The position numbers and the translations under genes are program-made. From G965220205 sp965220205 (lineage in GTDB: Bacteria; Chloroflexota; Dehalococcoidia; Lucifugimonadales; Australimonadaceae), in the NCBI GenBank assembly GCA_965220205.1, contig OZ244812.1, forward strand, positions 992,001 through 1,056,000: DNA of 64,000 nucleotides. Reading direction: 5' to 3'. Below, in pieces: positions 15,923-25,657 of this stretch. The notes beneath the pieces were generated by a model, which was given only the letters and a program-made list of their open reading frames with translations, searched no databases and was not told the origin of the DNA. How positions within the stretch are numbered: the stretch's first letter is position 1; every line of letters starts with the position of its first letter.

Positions 15923-16897
15923 CTAGCGCCAGTAGCCGAACGTGTTGCCGTGCCCGGTCCCCGCGAGAGAGCGGTAGCACGGGATGTAGTCGATAAGCGT
16001 CATCGTCTTCGGCTCCATCACCCCCGCGCACGCCACCCAGTTCAGGATCTCGGGCGTCCCCGGCGAGAAGTTGAGTCGGTCCCGGTCGATTGCGAAGAGC
16101 GTCTCCGTATCCCCGTTCTCGAGCGCCTCGATGACCGTGCGATCGAGCTCTTCATCGACAACTTGGTGGCTGAGCCCGCCAGAGCCCATAACGGCAACGC
16201 GCAAGGAGGAGTCCCATCGCTCGATAACGCGGCGCACGGCCTGGCCGAACTCGTAGCACCGGCGCGGCGTGCCCTGGTTGGGACGGTAGCGGCTCAGCAA
16301 AAGCGGCACGTAGGGCATTGTCACTTCCTCGTCGAACCGCTGGAACAGCAGGTTGTACGCCCCGTCGAGCCCGGCCCCGGGCCGCGATTGGAAGTTCGCC
16401 GCGACGTCGATCCCCTCCTCAATCAGTCCGTCCATCAGGTGATGGGCCAAGTCTCCGTCGGTCGGATACTGAACGGCGTCCCGGGCCCGTTCGGTCTGCG
16501 GGTTGGGGGGAGCAACGCGTTGAGGCGACTCGGTGTACGGGCGGCGCGGCGCCTCGGTCATCGGCGGAGTGTCCGCAAGGTGGACGCCGAACGTGGGCTG
16601 CATCAGGTCGTAGGCGACGCCTCCGTGCGGGTTGCTGAAGACGACGACCACGTCGGGAGCGGCCTCGTGCAGGACGGCGCCAAGCGCGCCGATGCCCTTC
16701 TGCACCGCGTCGTACCGCTCGCGGAACTTCTCGAGCGTGACCTCTTGCTCGAGGCCGGGCTTCGCTGTGCGAATCAGCTCCTCGTAGTTGAAGCGGACGT
16801 CGAGGGTGTCCTTCCGTCCCAGGTCCTCCCACTTCTCGGGCGGAGTCCCCATCGTCGGACCGTGGGAGCTTGCGAATCCAAGAACGATCTCAGCCAT
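15923..16897 (-). CDS. LigB-type (class III) extradiol ring-cleavage dioxygenase
   Basis: 324 residues, collinear with the protein at 13354-14328. It has the same N-terminus with His12 (LGFASSHGPTMG), SNPHGGVAYD where the other reads NQHGFHPDD, and GGLSHQVVDEELD near residue 240, ending GTGHGNTFGYWR. It is predicted to be a non-heme Fe(II) enzyme cleaving a catecholic ring. The start is the ATG with GGAGG upstream; the frame stays open beyond it without resemblance. It shares strand and a 92-base spacer with the bicupin gene upstream, forming a likely transcription unit of bicupin and LigB. Confidence 0.88.
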   Translation of the reverse strand: MAEIVLGFASSHGPTMGTPPEKWEDLGRKDTLDVRFNYEELIRTAKPGLEQEVTLEKFRERYDAVQKGIGALGAVLHEAAPDVVVVFSNPHGGVAYDLMQPTFGVHLADTPPMTEAPRRPYTESPQRVAPPNPQTERARDAVQYPTDGDLAHHLMDGLIEEGIDVAANFQSRPGAGLDGAYNLLFQRFDEEVTMPYVPLLLSRYRPNQGTPRRCYEFGQAVRRVIERWDSSLRVAVMGSGGLSHQVVDEELDRTVIEALENGDTETLFAIDRDRLNFSPGTPEILNWVACAGVMEPKTMTLIDYIPCYRSLAGTGHGNTFGYWR

Positions 16898-16989
16898 GTG
16901 GCGCCTCCATTGGGACCTGTTTCCCGCCGCTAATCCTACTCTCGCGCTCCTCGATAGCAACCCAACGCGTCGCCGTCGCGCGCGCCGCG

Positions 16990-18144
16990 CTACGGGCCGA
17001 AGTCCGCGATTGCGTCCGTAGGGCCTTCGACGCCGGTGCAGTAGGGGCTCAGGTTCTTCATCAGGCACGTGCCGCCGTGCTTCGCGAGCTCCTCCTCGTA
17101 GATGGCGTGGACCTGCGGGTCCTCGTCCCCATACTCGACCTGCCAGCCGCCTTCCTTGATGCTCACGTCCGCAAGCTGCCTCTGCTGGGTCCCGCCCCGC
17201 TGGCCTACGTACTTCCGTGAGTTCCCCGCTCCCATAACGAGGTATCGGGCCGGCTCGGCGCCGGTGTTGAAGTGCTGGTGGAACCAGAGGCCGCCCCCGC
17301 CCCCGCCCGACAGGTACATGCTGCCCACCTGCCAGTCGGCCTTGATCATGTCGGAGGCGTCGTCCTTCTGCCACAGCAACGAGAACCCCACGCCGCCCAC
17401 CACCAGGAGGTGGGCGCCCGAGCCGTGCTTGTGGGCCTTCTTGTACGTGCCGCTTGGCATCTGGGAGATGTGGGACGCCATCATGTTGTCCCCCATCGAC
17501 AGCATCACGTTGATGCCGCCCGCGCCGCGTTCCGCCCAGCTATAGAGCTTCATGTTGGCGGCGTCCGGCACGAAGTTCGTCTCCCAGATGCGGCCTTTGT
17601 AGAGGCTCCCCTCACCGGAGAACGAGCCCTCGTCCGAGGTCAGCCGGTCGTTGAAGCTGAACGGGTTGTCCCAAATGAAGTCCCGGTTCACGAACTGACG
17701 CAGCATCGACGGCAGGTTGGTTACGCTGATGAGCCGCGCCGACTCCGAGCCGCTCCCGTTGAAGTGCTGGCACCAGGCGTTGAGAGGAATGGTGAAGAAG
17801 CTGCCCGGCGCCCACTCGAATGTTTGCTTCCGGGCGTCGTCATACCAGACGCTGGTGGCGCCGCGCCCCGTCAGGACGCATATCGATTCCTTGTACATGT
17901 GGCGCTCCGGGATGGTCTTCCCGGCCGGCGGCAGCTCCAAGAGGTGCTCGTCCGACCCGTCGTCGCCGTCCATGTACAGCACCGCTCCGTTGCAGCCGCG
18001 CCGCGGCCACGGTCCGACGTCGAGGTTGTAGAGGTCTTTGATGTACAGGTCGTAGACCTTCGTCACCTCCTCGTCGCGCCGCCACTCTTCGTAGGGGTCG
18101 ATCCGTTCCCACGCCGGTGCATTGGCTATGTCGTCAGTGGTCAT
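16990..18144 (-). CDS. bicupin protein, possible ring-cleavage dioxygenase
   Basis: 384 residues with two cupin domains. Domain 1 has PERHMYKESICVLTGRG and PLNAWCQHFNGSG, domain 2 has KKAHKHGSGAHLLVVGG and GLWFHQHFNTG; each supplies His/Glu residues suited to Fe or Mn. Gentisate and 1-hydroxy-2-naphthoate dioxygenases share this layout, but overall similarity looks too low to name a substrate. The start ATG has AGGAG upstream. It precedes a LigB gene and follows an amidohydrolase, all on the minus strand, so three ring-degradation-type genes lie together. A close paralog is at 60042-61187, next to the second phthalate-type Rieske gene. Confidence 0.8.
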   Translation of the reverse strand: MTTDDIANAPAWERIDPYEEWRRDEEVTKVYDLYIKDLYNLDVGPWPRRGCNGAVLYMDGDDGSDEHLLELPPAGKTIPERHMYKESICVLTGRGATSVWYDDARKQTFEWAPGSFFTIPLNAWCQHFNGSGSESARLISVTNLPSMLRQFVNRDFIWDNPFSFNDRLTSDEGSFSGEGSLYKGRIWETNFVPDAANMKLYSWAERGAGGINVMLSMGDNMMASHISQMPSGTYKKAHKHGSGAHLLVVGGVGFSLLWQKDDASDMIKADWQVGSMYLSGGGGGGLWFHQHFNTGAEPARYLVMGAGNSRKYVGQRGGTQQRQLADVSIKEGGWQVEYGDEDPQVHAIYEEELAKHGGTCLMKNLSPYCTGVEGPTDAIADFGP

Positions 18145-18252
18145 CGTCCCGCTCCTATGTGCCGCTTCTTCCGCTGTCGATGCCTTGCGTCTTCTCAGTC
18201 CGGCCATCGGCGGCGCCCTCGTTCGACGCCTATCCGGCGGGACGCCCCTCGA

Positions 18253-19323
18253 TCAAATCCCGTAGAACGCCTTCGGGTTGTCGTGAACCATCTTCCGGTA
18301 GACCGTCTCGGAAATCTCGCCTCGGCCGACCCTGCCCTCGAGCATGGGGAGGTACTCGAGCTCGTGCGAGACGTCCTGGTGCGTGTAGTCGGAGCCGATG
18401 AGCAGCTGGTCCTCGCTGATGTAGTTGAGGATCATCGGGATGTCTTCGTCGACCATGCACGCGACGTAGGCGCGATTCTGCTTGAAGAGATCGTCGGCTA
18501 GCTCGAAATGCAAGCTCTTCTCGGCCGCCAAGGTGGTCTGGCCCTGGCGTTCGTAGAGCCTGCGCAGTGAGTGGTCGACGAAGGGGATCCACGAGGCTCC
18601 TGCCTCGACGCACCCGGACCGCAGCTTCGGGAACCGCGCCGTGACGCCCCCCTCTATCAACGAGAAGATGCCATTGATCGCCGGCCCCTTGGCGCGCAGA
18701 AGCCCCTTCCCCCTTCCGGTCCCCGACCCCGTGTGGAAGCAGATGGGCATGTCGAGCCTCTCGGCCTCTTCGTAGAGCGGGAAGTAGTAGGAATCGTCCG
18801 GCCAGTGGCCCACCTCATCGTCGCCCTTCTTGAAGACGCCGCAGGCGCCGTTGTCCTTGGCGAACCGCAACTCCTCCAACGTCGTCTCCATATCGACGAG
18901 CGGCGGGATGCACACCCATCGCAGGCGCCCGTTGGATTCGGCGCAACGGTCGGCGAGCCAGCGGTTGTAGCTTCGCGCCTGCGCCACCTGCCCCTCGGGC
19001 CTCGAATCGGGGACCATCAGAAAGAACGTCGGATAGATGACCTGAACCTCGGCGCCCAGCTCGTCCATGTGACGCAGGCGGGTCTGCACGTCGAGGAGCT
19101 CGCGGGCCTCAACGACCGTCCCGCTGTGGTGATCGCTGCGGATAGCGCGGCGCGTGGCCCTGCCATCCACAACCCAGTCGCGCAGATCGGGTATCGCCTC
19201 GTTTGGGCCCGGACTGAACGTGGTGACAGGCTTGTAAGCCTGCTCCTCCGGCGACATGTACTCCCAGGTGGCTTCGGTCTCGTCAACGTGCGTGTCGGCG
19301 TCAATGACGCGGGGGCGCTCCAT
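18253..19323 (-). CDS. amidohydrolase family protein (PF04909, ACMSD-like)
   Basis: 356 residues. It begins RVIDADTHVDE, the variant of the metal-binding start in which Asp replaces the first His. Mid-chain PICFHTGSG gives the beta-barrel His, and LLIGSDYTHQD the conserved late Asp. The fold is a TIM-barrel metal enzyme; relatives decarboxylate, hydrate or hydrolyse carboxylated ring-fission products. The ATG is set by MERPRVIDAD with GGAGG upstream. It runs in the same direction as the bicupin and LigB genes. A paralog with the same domain order is divergently encoded at 19553. Confidence 0.85.
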   Translation of the reverse strand: MERPRVIDADTHVDETEATWEYMSPEEQAYKPVTTFSPGPNEAIPDLRDWVVDGRATRRAIRSDHHSGTVVEARELLDVQTRLRHMDELGAEVQVIYPTFFLMVPDSRPEGQVAQARSYNRWLADRCAESNGRLRWVCIPPLVDMETTLEELRFAKDNGACGVFKKGDDEVGHWPDDSYYFPLYEEAERLDMPICFHTGSGTGRGKGLLRAKGPAINGIFSLIEGGVTARFPKLRSGCVEAGASWIPFVDHSLRRLYERQGQTTLAAEKSLHFELADDLFKQNRAYVACMVDEDIPMILNYISEDQLLIGSDYTHQDVSHELEYLPMLEGRVGRGEISETVYRKMVHDNPKAFYGI

Positions 19324-19552
19324 GGCGGCTAGCCTCCATCCATCTCCTGGCGTCCGAAGCGCCAGGTTGCGGCGCCGATTGGGCGCCGGCGGCTGCGTTG
19401 TCGGTAGCCTAGTCCGCATACGCTTCCGGCGCAACGAGACTGCCGGCGTTGACCGCGACGGGGCCTGTTGCTAGGGTGACGGTCGCGGGCCCTGTTGGTC
19501 GATTTCGGGAGCGCTGCGAGGCGCGAGAGCCGGAGCGTGCAGGAGGTTGCTC

Positions 19553-20611
19553 ATGCCCATCATCGACGCCGATTGCCATGTGATCGAGTCCGAGCGCACC
19601 TGGGCTTACATGGACCCGGCCGACGAGCCGTACCATCCGAAGCCGGTCGCGCCTGCGGCCGACGGCAGCGGCCGGGCCCGATGGACCATCGAGGGAAGAC
19701 CGGAGCGGAACTCCTCGTCGAAAACGACGGCGCGCGCCGTACGGGACGCCGTTTCGGGATACGAGCAGACGACAGCCGGGGCGCGGACGCTCGACGACAT
19801 CGAAACGCGCCTCGCGCACATGGACGAGCTGGGCGTGGACGTGCAGGTCCTCTACCCCACCATCTACCTGGGCCAGATTTCGACGATGCCCGCCGTGGAT
19901 GTCGCCCTGGCAAAGAGCTACAACCGTTGGCTCGCCGACATCTGGGCGCAGTCTGACGGCCGTCTGCGCTGGGTTGCGGTGCCGCCGCTGTTGAGCATGG
20001 CCGACGTGCCCGAGCAATTGCGGTTCGCCAAGGGCAACGGAGCGTGCGGCGTCTACATGCGCGGGTTCGAGGGCGACAAGCTGTTGGTGGACCCCTACTT
20101 CTACCCGCTCTATGAGGAAGCAAGCGCGCTGGACATGCCCATCTGCATCCACGCAGGCTCTGGGAGCAACGAGTTCGACTCGCTAGTCGCGGGCGAGGCG
20201 TTCACTCGCGCGAAGTTCCCTGTGCTCAGCGCGTTTCACTCGCTGATACTGCACGAGACCCACGAGCGGTTCCCCGACCTCCGGTTCGGGTTCATCGAGA
20301 CGGCGGCCCAATGGCTGCCCTACGTGTTGACGGACCTGAAGCGGCGCATGGTCCGAGAGGGAAAGCAGCCGCTCAGCCCCAATCCTCTCGCCGACTACAA
20401 CATGTACGTGGCCTGCCAGACCAACGACGACCTTCCCGAGATTATGAGGTACGTCGGCGAGGACAACCTGGTGATCGGGTCGGACTACGGGCACAACGAC
20501 ACGTCCACCGAGCTCGAGGCGCTGCGGACGTTCGCAAGCGGCGGCATCGTGGACGAGCGCGTCGTCACGAAGATACTGGACGACAACCCGCGCCGGCTTT
20601 ACGGCCTGTAG
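19553..20611 (+). CDS. amidohydrolase family protein (PF04909, ACMSD-like)
   Basis: 352 residues starting MPIIDADCHVIES, seven bases after AGGAGG; a TTG two codons upstream overlaps that ribosome-binding site and is less likely. The order of motifs equals that of the divergent neighbour: DADCHV start, YPTIYLGQ, PICIHAGSG and LVIGSDYGHND. The two are probably an old duplication and may act on related ring-cleavage or decarboxylation substrates. The 229-base spacer between them must hold promoters for both, although I see no clear -35/-10 pair. It converges on an SDR gene with only 17 bases between stops. Confidence 0.86.
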   Translation: MPIIDADCHVIESERTWAYMDPADEPYHPKPVAPAADGSGRARWTIEGRPERNSSSKTTARAVRDAVSGYEQTTAGARTLDDIETRLAHMDELGVDVQVLYPTIYLGQISTMPAVDVALAKSYNRWLADIWAQSDGRLRWVAVPPLLSMADVPEQLRFAKGNGACGVYMRGFEGDKLLVDPYFYPLYEEASALDMPICIHAGSGSNEFDSLVAGEAFTRAKFPVLSAFHSLILHETHERFPDLRFGFIETAAQWLPYVLTDLKRRMVREGKQPLSPNPLADYNMYVACQTNDDLPEIMRYVGEDNLVIGSDYGHNDTSTELEALRTFASGGIVDERVVTKILDDNPRRLYGL

Positions 20612-20628
20612 GGCGGCGATGGGCGGCG

Positions 20629-21393
20629 CTAGTAGGTCTCGTTCCCGCCGTTGCACAAGATCATCTGCCCCGTGATGAAGTCGCTCTCCGGCGAGAGCAG
20701 AAAGACCACGGCGCCCGCGAGATCGTCGGGAGTCCCCGGCCGGTTTAGCGCGCGGCCCGCGTCGTGGTCGTAAGGGCGGACGGTGTCGAGCGTCAACGTC
20801 GAGTCGGTGTTGCCGGGCGAGAGGGTGTTGACCTTGATGTTGTGCCCCCCCAGCTCCTTCGCGATGGCCCGAGTGAGTCCCATGACGCCCGCTTTGGACG
20901 AGACGTAGTGCGGGTTGGTCGCTGTTCGCCCCCGGGAGCTGTGTAGAAAGACCCCGGAGCCGATGTTGACGATCTTGCCGCCCCCCTGTTCCCGCATGTA
21001 CGGAAAGACCGCGCGAATGCACAGGAAGGGGCCGCGCACGTTGACGGCGAACGTCTGGTCCCAGCGGTCCATGTCGACGTCCATAAACCCGGTGACGCCG
21101 TCCGCTCCGAGGTCCTTGAAGAGCGCGGCGTTGTTCACGAGGCCGTCGATGCGCCCGAACCGCTCGAACGCGCGACGGGCCATCTCGAGCGTCTGCGCCT
21201 CATCGCTCACGTCTACGTGCAGCGGCAGGACCTCGCCGCCCCGGGAGCGGACGATGTCGGCCGTCTCCTCGCAGTCACGCATGTCGCAGACGACCACCTT
21301 CGCGCCCTCCTCGGCGAGGCGGCGCGCGTAGACCTGGCCGATGTTCCGGGCCCCGCCTGTCAGGATGATGACCTTGTCCTCGATCCCCTTCAT
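20629..21393 (-). CDS. short-chain dehydrogenase/reductase (SDR)
   Basis: 254 residues, classical SDR length. TGGARNIG lies at residues 12-19, NNAA at 87-90, the serine in IVNIGSG, and the catalytic Y163-x3-K167 in HYVSSKAG. The C-terminal segment FITGQMILCNGG is typical of FabG-like enzymes. It should be a cytoplasmic NAD(P)-dependent alcohol/ketone oxidoreductase. The ATG is preceded by AAGGAGG. Substrate unknown; the context is a catabolic cluster. Confidence 0.9.
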   Translation of the reverse strand: MKGIEDKVIILTGGARNIGQVYARRLAEEGAKVVVCDMRDCEETADIVRSRGGEVLPLHVDVSDEAQTLEMARRAFERFGRIDGLVNNAALFKDLGADGVTGFMDVDMDRWDQTFAVNVRGPFLCIRAVFPYMREQGGGKIVNIGSGVFLHSSRGRTATNPHYVSSKAGVMGLTRAIAKELGGHNIKVNTLSPGNTDSTLTLDTVRPYDHDAGRALNRPGTPDDLAGAVVFLLSPESDFITGQMILCNGGNETY

Positions 21394-21541
21394 TGCCAGC
21401 CTCCTTGCGCGTGTTTCTGTCGTTTCCCCGGACCCAACCAGCTCCTCCTCCCGGAGGCGCCGCAGGACCGCGATGCCCACATGATACGCCCCGGCCCACG
21501 AAATCGCCGACCGCCAAACCAAAGACCAGCGGCGCTCGTAC

Positions 21542-21572
21542 TTGACAACAACCTAGGGGGAGGCAATAGAGT
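21542..21572 (+). promoter_or_regulatory. putative promoter of the ABC importer genes
   Basis: A perfect TTGACA (21542-21547) is followed by AATAGAGT, giving either AATAGA at 17 bases or TAGAGT at 19 bases. It lies about 115 bases ahead of the lipoprotein gene. Confidence 0.4.
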
Positions 21573-21600
21573 ATCGACCATTCAGGCGCCAGCGCCTTAC

Positions 21601-21620
21601 CCGCCGCTCGATAGCGGCGG
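21601..21620 (+). promoter_or_regulatory. leader hairpin upstream of solute-binding lipoprotein
   Basis: CCGCCGCT and AGCGGCGG form a perfect 8-bp stem with a CGAT tetraloop in the predicted 5' leader. Its role, attenuation or RNA stability, cannot be told from sequence. Confidence 0.4.
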
Positions 21621-21688
21621 AAGTTGCCTGTGTTCCGAATGCGACAGCAGGCAGTCGGGAACTGGATCAGAACGAGGAGAGAAGTGAA

Positions 21689-22987
21689 ATGAAGTCCCAT
21701 GCACGGTTTGTTCAGACTCTAGCAACGGCGGCTCTCGCTGCCGTCGTCCTGTCGCTCCTCGCGGCGTGCGGATCGGATCCGACGCCGACGCCGCGTCCGA
21801 CGGCAACGCCCGTGCCCGTGGCGACGCCGACGGAGGTGATGGACGAAGCCGCGATGATGATGATGAAGTTTGAGGAGGAGTGGGCGGCGCTGGCCGCCGG
21901 CGCCGCCGAGGAGGGCCAGCTCGTGATCGCCGCCGGCGGGTCCGGCGCCCGCGACTCGAGGCCAGTGTGGGATGTCTTCCAGGAGAAGTACGACGTCGAA
22001 GTCCTGATTACCACAGGCACGTCCAACGAGGTCCTACAGCGGCTGCAAGGCGAACAGGCCGCGGGCCGCTTCGAGGTCGACCTGTTCATGATGGACATTC
22101 TCAAGCAGAACGACGTGATCAAGGCGAACGGTCTGCAGCCGTTGGAGCCTTTGTTCATCCACCCGGAGGTCACCGACCTGTCGCTCTGGTACAACAACCA
22201 GTACCTCTGGGCCGACGCGGAACGGACGTACGTCATCGGCTACGCCGCCACACTCAACCGCGACAGCATCGTGACGGCCGGCTACAACACCGACCGGGTC
22301 AGCGAGGAGGACGTCGCCCGGATCACCGTGGACAAGGACTTCATCGCTCCGTGGTTCGTCGAGAAGTTCGCGGGGACCGTGCTGATGATGGCGCCTCCCC
22401 CCTACTCCACCGCCGGCGGCGGGGCCTACTACACAGTCGTCAAGCACCCGTCGCTCGGGCGCGAGTTCCTCGATGAGTTCATGACCTCGATGGAACCGGA
22501 CTGGGAGACGGACAACCGGCGGGCGTGCGACGTCATGACGACGGGCAAGTACTCGTGGATATTCTTCGGATCGAACGTGGTGTCCTGTCTCGACGATCTG
22601 GGCGGCGACGGGCTGCCTGTCGCGGAGTTCGAGATGGAGGCGGGGCCGGACCAGCAGCCGTTCCTCTCCGGCGGTTCGTCCGCGATGCAGTTCAGCGCTC
22701 CGATCAACCCGCCGCACCCGAACGCCCAACAGCTCGCCATCAACTGGTACCTGAGCGTGGAGGGGCAGACGGCGAACAACGAGCTGGCGAGCGTGCGCGA
22801 GGGCCGCTTCCCGCGTCCCAGCCTCAGGAACGACGTGCCCCCCGGCAAGACCGACCCCGACCAGCGCCGCGAGCCTGGGGTCATCTACGAGCTCTGCATC
22901 GAGTGCAACCCCGAGGAGCACATAGAGGCAATCGCGATCTACGCGTTCGCGCAGGGCGTCTACGAGAAGATCGTCGGCATCCGGTAG
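21689..22987 (+). CDS. ABC transporter solute-binding lipoprotein
   Basis: 432 residues. A short basic start, a hydrophobic stretch and the lipobox LAAC (Cys26) give a lipoprotein signal; a TPTPRPTATPVPVATPT spacer follows, a tether often seen in Chloroflexota lipoproteins. The mature part begins QLVIAAGGSGARDSRPVW and resembles iron(III)/extracellular solute-binding proteins of the type 2 fold (SSAMQFSAPINPPHPNAQ near the end). The next gene is a double-domain permease, so this is its substrate receptor. Substrate unknown: iron and small organic anions are both used by this group. Confidence 0.86.
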   Translation: MKSHARFVQTLATAALAAVVLSLLAACGSDPTPTPRPTATPVPVATPTEVMDEAAMMMMKFEEEWAALAAGAAEEGQLVIAAGGSGARDSRPVWDVFQEKYDVEVLITTGTSNEVLQRLQGEQAAGRFEVDLFMMDILKQNDVIKANGLQPLEPLFIHPEVTDLSLWYNNQYLWADAERTYVIGYAATLNRDSIVTAGYNTDRVSEEDVARITVDKDFIAPWFVEKFAGTVLMMAPPPYSTAGGGAYYTVVKHPSLGREFLDEFMTSMEPDWETDNRRACDVMTTGKYSWIFFGSNVVSCLDDLGGDGLPVAEFEMEAGPDQQPFLSGGSSAMQFSAPINPPHPNAQQLAINWYLSVEGQTANNELASVREGRFPRPSLRNDVPPGKTDPDQRREPGVIYELCIECNPEEHIEAIAIYAFAQGVYEKIVGIR

Positions 22988-23043
22988 GACCGGCGTCCGG
23001 ATAGGAAGAAGCGGTTCAGAGAGCAGGGAGCAGGGCAACGACC

Positions 23044-24789
23044 ATGATCAACGTGCCAGCGCGTACTGTGCTGAGTCGGATTGCGTCCGCTGGACGCGTC
23101 CGGCCTCGCAACAGCACGTACGTCATGGCGGCCCTGCTCCTCGTGCTCGGGTTCTTCCTGATCTTCCCGATCATCCTGATCCTCGGGATAAGCTTCAACA
23201 CGTCCGAGTCCATCTGGTTCGGCGAACGCACGTGGGGACTGGACAACTGGCGGGTTGCTTGGGAGGAGCCTCGCATCTTCCAGGCGCTCCGGAACACAGT
23301 GATGATCTGGTTCCTCGTCATCGCCATCAGCTTCCCCATTGCGACGGTCATCGCCTGGGTTCTCGCGCGGACCAACATCCCGATGAGCAACACGCTCGAA
23401 GTCGTGTTCTGGGTCTCGTTCATGATGCCCGGACTGGCGACGACGCTCTCGTGGATCACGCTGATGGACCCGTCCATCGGGCTGTTCAACAAGGCGTTGG
23501 TTGCACTCCCCTTCATTGACCAGGGGCCCTTCAACATCTACAGCGTGCCGGGAATCGTCTGGGCTCACCTAATGGCGAACGGCATATCGACCAAGGTCAT
23601 GCTCCTAACGCCGGCCTTCCGCAACATGGACGCCCGCCTCGAAGAGCAGGCGCGCGTCGGCGGCGCAAGCAACCTCAGCACAATGTTGAAGATCACCCTG
23701 CCCCTCATGGTCTCCCCGATGGTGCTCATCTTCTCCCTTCAACTGCTGCGGCTCCTGTCCGGCTTCGAGATTGAGTTCCTGCTGGGCGTCCCCATCGGCT
23801 TCTTCGTCTACTCCACGCTGATTGCCGAGCTGGTGCGCTCAAACAACCCGCCGCTCTACGGGCAGGCAACGGTGCTGGCGAGCTTGACCCTGCTCGTGGT
23901 CTTGCTAGTCATTCCGGTGCAACGCTGGGTCGCCCACCGCCGCCGCTACACAACGATCACCGGATCGTTCAAGCCCGGCCTCCTCGACCTCGGCAAGTGG
24001 CGACTCATCATCTTCGCCGTGTTCGCGGTGCTGCTGTTCTCGCTGACGATTCTGCCCGCCGCCACCCTCGTCCTGGGCAGCTTCATGAACCGAGCCGGTT
24101 ACTTCACAATCGACCCCGTCTTCAGCATGAAACACTGGGAGTTCGTGTTTGCCGACAACCTCTTCCGGCAGGGGATCCGCACAACCCTCATCATCTCAAC
24201 CGCCGCGGCGTTCGGCAGTCCCCTACTGTTCGTGCTGTTGGCCTACATCCTTGTCCGAACGCAGTGGCGAGGGCGTATCTTCCTCGACTTGATCATCTGG
24301 GGGTCGGCGGCGATTCCTGGCATCCTGACGGGTCTGGGCCTCTTGCTGATCTTCCTATTCACTCCCGGGCTGAGCTTCTTGTTCGGGACGATCTGGGCGC
24401 TGATTATTGTCGTCTTGCTCCAGGGCAATACGACCGGAGTCAACCTCAGCAAGGGGGTGCTGCTCCAAGTCGGCGCGGAGATCGAGGAAGCCGCCCGCAT
24501 CTCCGGCGCGGGCTGGACGCGGACGTTCCTCCGCGTCATGGTCCCGATCCTGATGCCCACGCTGATACTCCTCGCGATGATCAATTTCGTGAGCGCAGCC
24601 GGCGCCACGGCCAGCGTCGTGCTCTTGGCGGGACGCGACACGCTGACGCTCTCGCTGGTGGCGCTGGACTACGCGACCGGGGACTATCTCGAAGAGGCAA
24701 GCGCAGTCAGCATCATCATCATGACGTTCACGACGGTCCTCGTGTTCATCGCGCGGTGGCGCGGCCTGAAGATGAGCGTCCATCACTAG
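23044..24789 (+). CDS. ABC transporter permease, fused two-domain (FbpB/ThiP type)
   Basis: 581 residues with about twelve membrane segments in two homologous halves. Each half has an EAA-type cytoplasmic loop: EEQARVGGASNLSTMLKITL in the first and EEAARISGAGWTRTFLRVMV in the second, where the ATPase would dock. Iron(III) and thiamine importers share this fused layout. It starts 56 bases after the lipoprotein gene. No ATP-binding subunit is encoded next to it or in this window, so the ATPase must come from elsewhere. Confidence 0.9.
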   Translation: MINVPARTVLSRIASAGRVRPRNSTYVMAALLLVLGFFLIFPIILILGISFNTSESIWFGERTWGLDNWRVAWEEPRIFQALRNTVMIWFLVIAISFPIATVIAWVLARTNIPMSNTLEVVFWVSFMMPGLATTLSWITLMDPSIGLFNKALVALPFIDQGPFNIYSVPGIVWAHLMANGISTKVMLLTPAFRNMDARLEEQARVGGASNLSTMLKITLPLMVSPMVLIFSLQLLRLLSGFEIEFLLGVPIGFFVYSTLIAELVRSNNPPLYGQATVLASLTLLVVLLVIPVQRWVAHRRRYTTITGSFKPGLLDLGKWRLIIFAVFAVLLFSLTILPAATLVLGSFMNRAGYFTIDPVFSMKHWEFVFADNLFRQGIRTTLIISTAAAFGSPLLFVLLAYILVRTQWRGRIFLDLIIWGSAAIPGILTGLGLLLIFLFTPGLSFLFGTIWALIIVVLLQGNTTGVNLSKGVLLQVGAEIEEAARISGAGWTRTFLRVMVPILMPTLILLAMINFVSAAGATASVVLLAGRDTLTLSLVALDYATGDYLEEASAVSIIIMTFTTVLVFIARWRGLKMSVHH

Positions 24790-24859
24790 CCGCCCGCAGC
24801 CTGTCCGCGCGATTGCTTCAGCCGCCCCGTTCTGAGTGGGAGATAGGGGGATATAGGCG

Positions 24860-25657
24860 ATGGTCACCGAAACACGCTTGGACAGCGGCATGAGGTTGGT
24901 CTACGAGGCGCCTTCCACAACAGAGAGGCGCCCCGCGGTCGTCCTGCTCCACGAGCGCTACGGCTTGGTGGAGGCCACGCGGAACCAGGTGCCCCGGATG
25001 GCGGCGGAGGGTTACGTCGCGTGCGCTCCCGACCTGTTCCACCGGGCTGAAGTGGATATGGACGCCGTGGCCCGCGGCGAAGTTCGCGTCTCCGCCCGCT
25101 TGGAAGACCAGCTCGCCGATCTCGACGAGACGATCGCCTTCCTCCGCAACCTACCCTCCGTCGACGGCGACAAGATTGGCATCGTCGGCTTCTGCGCGAC
25201 AGGACTGGCGCCGATCCTCTACTCCGCCCGCCGTGGCGACGCCGCGGCCATCGTGACGTTCTACGGCGCGGTAGGCGGCCGCCAAGACGGGGATGAGGGC
25301 GCGTTGTCTGCCGAGCTCACCGCGCTCGTGCCCGGGGTGTCGTGTCCGTTCTTGGGGCAGTTCGGCGAGATCGACCACTCACACTCAATGCAGAACATCC
25401 GTCTGTTCCGCAACGCGATGGAGGCGGCGAACAAGAGCTACGACATCCGGGTCTACCGGGATGCGCCGCACGGCTGGCTGAACGAGACGATGCCCGGCAG
25501 ATACCGCGAGGCGTCAGCCTCGTTGGCTTGGGAGACGATGGTCGCGTTCTTGCGCGCCACTTTCGACGGCGCTTGGGAAGACGGACGAGTGGTCGCGCGT
25601 TATGAGGCCGACATCGCCGCGGACTACGACTTCAGCCGGAACGTGCGGTTCGAGTAG
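24860..25657 (+). CDS. dienelactone hydrolase family protein
   Basis: 265 residues, alpha/beta hydrolase fold. The nucleophile is Cys112 in GIVGFCATG, with Asp172 (GEIDHS) and His204 (APHGW) completing the Cys-Asp-His triad of dienelactone hydrolase; E32 in HERYGL matches the Glu that holds the Cys in the resting enzyme. Such enzymes open the lactone formed after ortho-cleavage of catechols, but many relatives have other ester substrates. It lies 70 bases after the permease on the same strand, possibly in one transcript. A GGGGGATATAGGCG stretch precedes the ATG. Confidence 0.88.
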   Translation: MVTETRLDSGMRLVYEAPSTTERRPAVVLLHERYGLVEATRNQVPRMAAEGYVACAPDLFHRAEVDMDAVARGEVRVSARLEDQLADLDETIAFLRNLPSVDGDKIGIVGFCATGLAPILYSARRGDAAAIVTFYGAVGGRQDGDEGALSAELTALVPGVSCPFLGQFGEIDHSHSMQNIRLFRNAMEAANKSYDIRVYRDAPHGWLNETMPGRYREASASLAWETMVAFLRATFDGAWEDGRVVARYEADIAADYDFSRNVRFE

